The position numbers were made by a program, and so were the translations under genes. Below the pieces are notes generated by a model. The model was not told the origin of the DNA, made no database searches, and saw only the letters and a program-made list of their open reading frames with translations. A DNA stretch of 11,036 nucleotides from an uncultured Lachnospiraceae bacterium (GTDB taxonomy: Bacteria; Bacillota; Clostridia; Lachnospirales; Lachnospiraceae), in NCBI GenBank assembly GCA_902783095.1, contig CACZPX010000087.1:1-11036 (forward strand), in the 5' to 3' direction. Positions 7,220 to 11,036 of the stretch are shown here, in pieces. Numbering within the stretch: the stretch's first letter is position 1; the number at the start of each line of letters is the position of its first letter.

Positions 7220-7248
7220 TTGATTCACTTCTGCAAATACGATAAGAT
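7220..7248 (+). promoter_or_regulatory. Promoter candidate for the GlpA-like gene
   Basis: TTGATT (7220-7225) and TAAGAT (7243-7248) are 17 bases apart and each match the consensus at four of six positions. A perfect 10-bp palindrome CGCAGCTGCG (7265-7274) lies between the predicted start point and the ribosome binding site AAGAGGA (7287-7293). Confidence 0.5.
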
Positions 7249-7297
7249 AGGGGCGGACAGTCATCGCAGCTGCGAAAACGATCGATAAGAGGACGAC

Positions 7298-8713
7298 ATG
7301 ATCAGGACAGACGTCATTGTGATCGGCGCCGGCCTGCTGGGCTGCTTTACGGCCAGAAACCTGATGCGGTATCCGCTGGACGTTCTGGTGCTGGAGCAGG
7401 AGGCGGACGTGTGCCGGGGGATCTCCAAGGCCAATACCGGCATCATCTATCCGGGCTACGACCAGAAGCCGGGCTCCGAAAAGGGCAAACTCTGCGTGCA
7501 GGCCAACGAAGCCTTTGACCGGCTTTGTCAGGAACTGGACGTACCGTTCGTGCGGCCGGGCTCGCTGATGGTCGGCTACGGGCCGCAGGCGGACCGGCGG
7601 ATCCGGCGCAAGTTTGACGACGGCGCCGCGGGCGGCGTAAAGGGCCTGCGGCTGCTTTGCGGCGCGGAGGCCGAGGAGATGGAACCCGCACTGGGGCACG
7701 GCGTCACGTCGGCGCTGTACGCGCCGGGCACCGGAACGCTCGACCCGTGGGAGCTCTGCATCGCGGCCTATGAAAACGCGCGCGCAAACGGCGCGGCGTT
7801 CCGGTTTCACAGCAGGGTGGAACGGATCCGCAGGCTTGCGGACGGGTTTGAGGTGGAGACCGAGGACGAGACTTACCGGGCCGCCGTTGTGATCAACGCG
7901 GCCGGCCTGTCCTCCGACCGTGTCCGCGAGCTGGTGGAACAGCCGCGGCTGCGGCTGTATCCCACCGCGGCGGACTACGTGGTGCTGGACCGGGGCGTTT
8001 CTGGCGCGCCGCGGCATATCGTCTTTCACGAGGGCGAGGACGGAAAAGGCCTGACGCTGGTGCCCACGATAGACGGCAATTTGCTGCTGGGCCCCACCAC
8101 GCGGGACCAGTCCGAAGAGGAGCAGACGGCCATGGACATGCGCGTGGACGCGGACGGACTGGCGTGGCTGGCGGCGCTCTGCCGGCAGGTGGCGCCCGGC
8201 CTGGATTTGTCCGCGCAGATCCGGACCTTCGGCTCCATGAGGCCCAACCCGTTCTATGTGACGGAAAAGGACGGCGTGATTTTGCGGGAAGAGAAAAGCC
8301 TGAAGGATTTTAAGCTGCTGGAAGAAGACGGGCTGTTCAGCCTGATCGGGATCAAGACGCCGGGTCTGACCTTTTCCAACGAACTGGGGAAGCTCGTGGC
8401 AAAAAAGGCGGCCGAGCGGACCGGCAGGACGGCGCTTCGCGCGGACTTTGATCCGGTGCGCACCGGGATCGTCCGGGCACGGGATCTGTCCGAGGAGGAC
8501 TGGGCGGCGCGGATCATGCAAAACCCGGCTTACGGCGACGTGATCTGCGCCTGCATGACCGTGACGCGGGCGGAGATCGAACAGGCCATCCGGCGCGGCG
8601 CGGCGGATTACGAGGGCGTCAGGCGGCGGACCGGGATCGGCATGGGCCGCTGCCAGGGCAGCCGGTGCAGGCGGCGGGTACTGGATATTCTGGGCGGAAA
8701 GCCGCGGGACTGA
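7298..8713 (+). CDS. GlpA-like FAD-dependent dehydrogenase with C-terminal BFD [2Fe-2S] domain
   Basis: A 471-residue flavoprotein. The N-terminus has the FAD loop VIVIGAGLLG with GxGxxG at 10-15. The DAO-type body includes KANTGIIYPGYD, VVINAAGLSS and GIKTPGLTFS. The C-terminal BFD-like domain places Cys417 and Cys419 (CAC) and Cys452 and Cys457 (CQGSRC) to hold a [2Fe-2S] cluster. This is the layout of anaerobic glycerol-3-phosphate dehydrogenase-like proteins and related 2-hydroxyacid-type oxidoreductases of Clostridia. Substrate is not determined: no glycerol kinase or facilitator gene is nearby. The ATG at 7298 follows AAGAGGA. Its likely partner, the FAD/NAD(P) oxidoreductase, is divergent rather than downstream, and the small DUF1667 subunit is missing. 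A strong terminator follows at 8763-8802. Confidence 0.87.
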   Translation: MIRTDVIVIGAGLLGCFTARNLMRYPLDVLVLEQEADVCRGISKANTGIIYPGYDQKPGSEKGKLCVQANEAFDRLCQELDVPFVRPGSLMVGYGPQADRRIRRKFDDGAAGGVKGLRLLCGAEAEEMEPALGHGVTSALYAPGTGTLDPWELCIAAYENARANGAAFRFHSRVERIRRLADGFEVETEDETYRAAVVINAAGLSSDRVRELVEQPRLRLYPTAADYVVLDRGVSGAPRHIVFHEGEDGKGLTLVPTIDGNLLLGPTTRDQSEEEQTAMDMRVDADGLAWLAALCRQVAPGLDLSAQIRTFGSMRPNPFYVTEKDGVILREEKSLKDFKLLEEDGLFSLIGIKTPGLTFSNELGKLVAKKAAERTGRTALRADFDPVRTGIVRARDLSEEDWAARIMQNPAYGDVICACMTVTRAEIEQAIRRGAADYEGVRRRTGIGMGRCQGSRCRRRVLDILGGKPRD

Positions 8714-8762
8714 GACCCGTAAAAACGGAAGCGGCATAGACAAAAGACAGCGAAAGACAGAA

Positions 8763-8802
8763 AAAGGACGGCACGGCCCGGTTTGGGGCAGCGCCGTCCT
8801 TT
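8763..8802. terminator. Bidirectional rho-independent terminator between convergent genes
   Basis: AAAGGACGGC (8763-8772) pairs perfectly with GCCGTCCTTT (8793-8802), with a 20-base loop that can itself form a small CCC/GGG stem. T-rich sequence follows on the plus strand (TTTCTGTTTT) and A-rich sequence precedes, giving a U-run on the minus transcript. It serves both the GlpA-like gene and hslO. Confidence 0.9.
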
Positions 8803-8816
8803 CTGTTTTCCGGCGT

Positions 8817-9692
8817 TTAGCCGGCGGCTTCCAGCATGGCCTTCAGATCATCCACGGAAAACGTATATTTGCTCTTGCAGAACTGGCAGACCAGCTCCAC
8901 GGGTTCGCCCTCCGCGATGAGCGAGGAGAGTTCCTCGCGGCCCAGGCTGATCAGCGCGCGGGCCATACGGTCGTAGCTGCAGTTGCAGGAGAGCTTCGTT
9001 TCGCAGCGGTCCAGGATCTCAGGCTCCAGCCCGTCCAGCAGTTTATTCAGAATGTCTTCCGGCGTCATGCCGCCCTTCAGCAGATCGGTCACGGAGTGTA
9101 CGGCGCCGATGTTTTTTTCCAGCACGTCGATCACCTCGTCCGGGGTGTCGGGCATCAGCTGCACCATAAAGCCGCCGGCCTGCTCCACCACGTTTTCCCG
9201 CGACAGGAGCACGCCCAGTCCCACGGAGGCGGGGGTCTGCTCGCTTACGGAATAGTACAGCGTCAGGTCGTCGCCGATCTCACCGGTGGCAAGTTCCACG
9301 GAACCCACGTAGGGCTCCTTTAAGCCCAGATCGCGGATCACGGTGAGCGTGCCCTTTCCCACGGCGCCGCCCACGTCCAGTTTGCCGTCCGGCCGGGCGT
9401 GCAGCAGCACGTTGGGGTTGTTTACGTAGCCCTTCACATTGCCGTGCGCGTCGGCGGTGACGGTGATGCCGCCGATGGGGCCGTCCCCCTTGACCATGAT
9501 GGTCATGATATCGGCCTCGCCCTTCATGGTGATGCCCATCATGGCGGCGCCGGTGAGCAGGCGGCCCAGGGCCGCGGTCGCGGCGGGGCTGGTGTTGTGG
9601 ATGCTTCTGGCCTGTTCCACCAGGTCTCTTGTGGTCGCGGCGAAGGCGCGGACGCGCTCGCCGGCGGCAGTGGCTCTTACGATATAGTCCAA
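8817..9692 (-). CDS. hslO: Hsp33, redox-regulated holdase chaperone
   Basis: A 291-residue cytoplasmic chaperone that is switched on when oxidation releases zinc from four C-terminal cysteines, after which it holds unfolding proteins. The redox switch is intact: Cys236-Asn-Cys238 and Cys269-Gln-Phe-Cys272. The body shows the family features ARSIHNTSPAATAALGRLL, GPIGG, VKGYVNNP and the SEQTPASVGLGVLL stretch. Length is normal. The start is a TTG at 9692: the conserved IVRATAA beginning follows at once, AGGGGG lies eight bases upstream, and an in-frame TAA 18 bases before it rules out a longer form. The gene is monocistronic between its own strong promoter and the 8763-8802 terminator. The weak TTG start may keep its expression moderate. 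Confidence 0.97.
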   Translation of the reverse strand: MDYIVRATAAGERVRAFAATTRDLVEQARSIHNTSPAATAALGRLLTGAAMMGITMKGEADIMTIMVKGDGPIGGITVTADAHGNVKGYVNNPNVLLHARPDGKLDVGGAVGKGTLTVIRDLGLKEPYVGSVELATGEIGDDLTLYYSVSEQTPASVGLGVLLSRENVVEQAGGFMVQLMPDTPDEVIDVLEKNIGAVHSVTDLLKGGMTPEDILNKLLDGLEPEILDRCETKLSCNCSYDRMARALISLGREELSSLIAEGEPVELVCQFCKSKYTFSVDDLKAMLEAAG

Positions 9693-9734
9693 GGTTTTGT
9701 CCCCCTTTTAAACAGAAAACTGACGTGTACCGGA

Positions 9735-9746
9735 CGTGCCGGCACG
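9735..9746. promoter_or_regulatory. Perfect 12-bp palindrome in the hslO leader
   Basis: CGTGCCGGCACG is a perfect, gapless palindrome just downstream of the predicted hslO transcription start, and a second six-base palindrome GCATGC abuts it at 9748-9753. Its place suits an operator, but no binding protein can be named and GC-rich palindromes arise by chance. Confidence 0.3.
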
Positions 9747-9760
9747 CGCATGCTCCAAGG

Positions 9761-9789
9761 ATTATAGCAGAGGATACGGAAGGCGGCAA
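9761..9789 (-). promoter_or_regulatory. Strong sigma-A promoter of hslO
   Basis: On the minus strand, TTGCCG (9789-9784) is followed after 17 bases by a perfect TATAAT (9766-9761) preceded by TGC, an extended -10. The start point should be near 9754, giving a leader of about 60 bases. Confidence 0.85.
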
Positions 9790-9837
9790 GCGGTCAGAAA
9801 GACGCGGACAGACGGCACAAAAAAGTCCGCCGAAACA

Positions 9838-9866
9838 TTGTTTTTTTACCCCGGGTCTGATACGAT
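9838..9866 (+). promoter_or_regulatory. Promoter candidate for the ATPase-like/STAS/MATE run
   Basis: TTGTTT (9838-9843) and TACGAT (9861-9866) are 17 bases apart, and TGA before the -10 gives an extended element. An 11-base palindrome GCAACtGTTGC (9867-9877) lies at the predicted start point. It is divergent from the hslO promoter about 50 bases away. Confidence 0.55.
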
Positions 9867-9914
9867 GCAACTGTTGCCTTACCAATTGAGAAGCATTTGG
9901 AGCAGGAGGAATAA

Positions 9915-10502
9915 ATGAGATCGGATATCATTCATGTGACCAGCGAAGGTGCGGGCGTTGAAGAGGCCCTGTCCCAGGCGGAGCGGGTCGCGGCATACAA
10001 GGGACTTCCCGGAAAGAATGCGATGCAGCTGCGTCTTCTGGCAGAGGAGATGATGGGCCTGATGCAGGCCATGGCCGGAAAACACGACGCGGATTTCTGG
10101 ATCGACGACGATAAGAACACCTACAAACTGCATCTGAGCATGCCGGTGATCATGAACGCGGACATGCGCCAGCGTCTGCTTGCGCTGTCTTCCAGCGGAA
10201 AGAACGCCGCGGCAAAGGGCGTGATGGGCAAGATCCGCAGCCTGATGGAGCGGATGACGGAGCCCGCAAGCAGCGACATGACCGTGGATTACGCGGCCGG
10301 CCTGTATCTGCCGGCGGGCGCGTCCTCCAGCCAGATGGGCAGCCTGTGGTCCTTTAACCGCTACAAGGCTTCGCTCGGCGAAAAGGCGGAGACGGAAGAG
10401 TGGGATGAGCTGGAGAAGTCCGTGGTGGGCAAGCTGGCGGATGAGGTGGAGATCGCCATTGCCGACAACACCGCGGAACTGATCATCTACAAGGCGTTTT
10501 AA
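9915..10502 (+). CDS. Putative degenerate anti-sigma-type (RsbW-like) ATPase-domain protein
   Basis: A 195-residue soluble protein without a signal peptide or membrane segment. I place it tentatively with RsbW-like histidine-kinase-fold proteins for two reasons: a STAS gene follows immediately, and LRLLAEEMMGLMQAMAG (39-55) resembles the N-box helix of that fold. The N-box Asn is not conserved (Gly48 or Leu49 occupies its place). I cannot find a clear DxGxG box or a Gly-rich lid, though SSSGKNAAAKG at about 92-102 could stand in. Kinase activity is therefore doubtful; it may only bind its partner. The strong AGGAGGA ribosome binding site (9904-9910) and the ATG at 9915 are clear, so the gene is real. 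STAS begins 12 bases after its stop. Function is unproven and the family call rests largely on context. Confidence 0.55.
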   Translation: MRSDIIHVTSEGAGVEEALSQAERVAAYKGLPGKNAMQLRLLAEEMMGLMQAMAGKHDADFWIDDDKNTYKLHLSMPVIMNADMRQRLLALSSSGKNAAAKGVMGKIRSLMERMTEPASSDMTVDYAAGLYLPAGASSSQMGSLWSFNRYKASLGEKAETEEWDELEKSVVGKLADEVEIAIADNTAELIIYKAF

Positions 10503-10514
10503 CGGAGGACTGTC

Positions 10515-10817
10515 ATGGAGATCAAAAAGAACAAAGAAGGTACGCATCTGACGCTCGCGCTGACCGGCAAGCTGGACACGCTGACCGCGCCCGAGCTGGA
10601 AGCGGTCGTCAAGACCGAACTGGACGGCGTCACGGATCTGTATTTCGATCTGTCCGGGCTGGATTATATCTCGTCCGCGGGCCTTCGCGTGCTGCTTACG
10701 GCGCAGAAGGTCATGAACGTGCAGGGCTATATGACGGTCCTCAACCCCAACGAGATCGTGCGGGAAGTCTTTGAGGTGACCGGCTTTTCGGATATCCTCA
10801 CCGTAGATTTTGTCTGA
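10515..10817 (+). CDS. STAS-domain protein, anti-sigma-factor-antagonist type
   Basis: A 100-residue single-domain STAS protein of SpoIIAA/RsbV size. LTGKLDTLTAPELEA (16-30) is the usual first half, and LSGLDYISSAGLRVLL (46-61) is the conserved loop and helix carrying the serine (Ser53 or Ser54) phosphorylated by the partner kinase in known systems. Such proteins free a sigma factor or other target by binding the anti-sigma protein when dephosphorylated. CGGAGGA precedes the ATG at 10515. It lies between the putative ATPase-fold partner and a MATE transporter. No sigma factor or PP2C phosphatase gene is in the window, so the target is unknown. Confidence 0.93.
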   Translation: MEIKKNKEGTHLTLALTGKLDTLTAPELEAVVKTELDGVTDLYFDLSGLDYISSAGLRVLLTAQKVMNVQGYMTVLNPNEIVREVFEVTGFSDILTVDFV

Positions 10818-10818
10818 T

Positions 10819-11036
10819 ATGGGAAGCAGTTCGGACCGGACCGCCGCCCAGCAGGCGCGGTTTAAAAACCTGACGGAGACGCCGGTCAGAAAGCTGATCC
10901 CGAAACTGGCGTTGCCGACCATCATCAGCATGCTGGTCACGGCCGTCTACAACGCGGCGGACACGTTTTTTGTGGGGCGCATCAGCACGGAAGCCACGGC
11001 GGCTGTAGGGCTGGCCTTTTCGGCCATGGCCATCAT
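10819..11036 (+). CDS. MATE family multidrug/Na+ (or H+) antiporter, N-terminal part
   Basis: Seventy-two codons are visible before the right edge. After a polar tail of about 25 residues comes LIPKLALPTIISMLVTAVYN, then ADTFFVGRIS and ATAAVGLAFSAMAI. This is the first and second membrane helix of the MATE fold, with the usual xxLALPTIISMLV and N-x-ADTxFVG motifs. MATE proteins export cationic drugs or metabolites using a cation gradient. The ATG starts one base after the STAS stop codon (TGATATG, 10815-10821). No Shine-Dalgarno sequence is visible upstream, so translation probably depends on ribosomes finishing STAS. Confidence 0.88.
   Translation, partial: MGSSSDRTAAQQARFKNLTETPVRKLIPKLALPTIISMLVTAVYNAADTFFVGRISTEATAAVGLAFSAMAI

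Noticed and set aside
7214..8743. A 509-codon open frame on the minus strand opposite the GlpA-like gene
   Set aside because: It lies entirely antisense to a clear flavoprotein, is rich in Arg, Pro, Ala and His with no motif, and is explained by third-position GC bias.
9817..9847. A-run and T-run before the ATPase-like gene as a terminator
   Set aside because: The paired runs are A/T only without a GC stem, no upstream plus-strand gene needs termination, and the T-run overlaps the candidate -35 to -10 spacer.
1..11036. CRISPR arrays, tRNA or rRNA genes, transposases or phage genes
   Set aside because: I saw no regularly spaced direct repeats, no cloverleaf or rRNA-like sequence, and no such protein in any frame.

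Overview
The window looks like ordinary chromosome of a GC-rich Firmicute in class Clostridia, most likely a Lachnospiraceae-type anaerobe. This rests on a YkpA/YbiT-type ABC-F protein very close to the Bacillus form, a YerC-type TrpR-like regulator, a redox-switched Hsp33, a BFD-tailed anaerobic glycerol-3-phosphate-dehydrogenase-like flavoprotein, and strong AGGAGG-type ribosome binding sites. I see no rRNA, tRNA, CRISPR array, insertion sequence or phage gene. Coding density is high, and the long antisense frames are by-products of high GC.

Left block, minus strand (1-3332): transcription runs leftward through a sugar-phosphate-type nucleotidyltransferase, a short gap holding a palindromic dispersed-repeat-like element, an ABC-F ribosome-associated ATPase, and a TraX-family membrane protein. 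The TraX start codon overlaps the ABC-F stop codon by one base, and the gene runs off the left edge.

Central block, plus strand (about 3450-6235): a good sigma-A-type promoter with a 20-bp palindrome over its -10 precedes yerC (TrpR-like regulator), followed 36 bases later by a PHP-domain histidinol-phosphatase-like gene. radA (DNA repair ATPase) follows, with its own extended -10 promoter candidate.

Flavoprotein block (6237-8713): two flavoenzymes are transcribed divergently from an 80-113 base control region. The plus-strand gene is GlpA-like with a C-terminal [2Fe-2S] BFD domain. The minus-strand gene is a short FAD/NAD(P) oxidoreductase of the type that usually partners it. The small DUF1667 subunit that often completes such clusters is absent here. 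The oxidoreductase ends one base from the convergent end of radA. A strong bidirectional hairpin terminator follows the GlpA-like gene.

Right block (8817-11036): hslO (Hsp33) lies on the minus strand with a TTG start and an excellent promoter. Divergent from it is a plus-strand run: a 195-residue protein that may be a degenerate anti-sigma-type ATPase, a STAS-domain anti-sigma-factor-antagonist-like protein, and a MATE efflux transporter cut by the right edge. This three-gene run is the least conventional unit here and the best candidate for an under-described regulatory system, although each part belongs to a known type of family.
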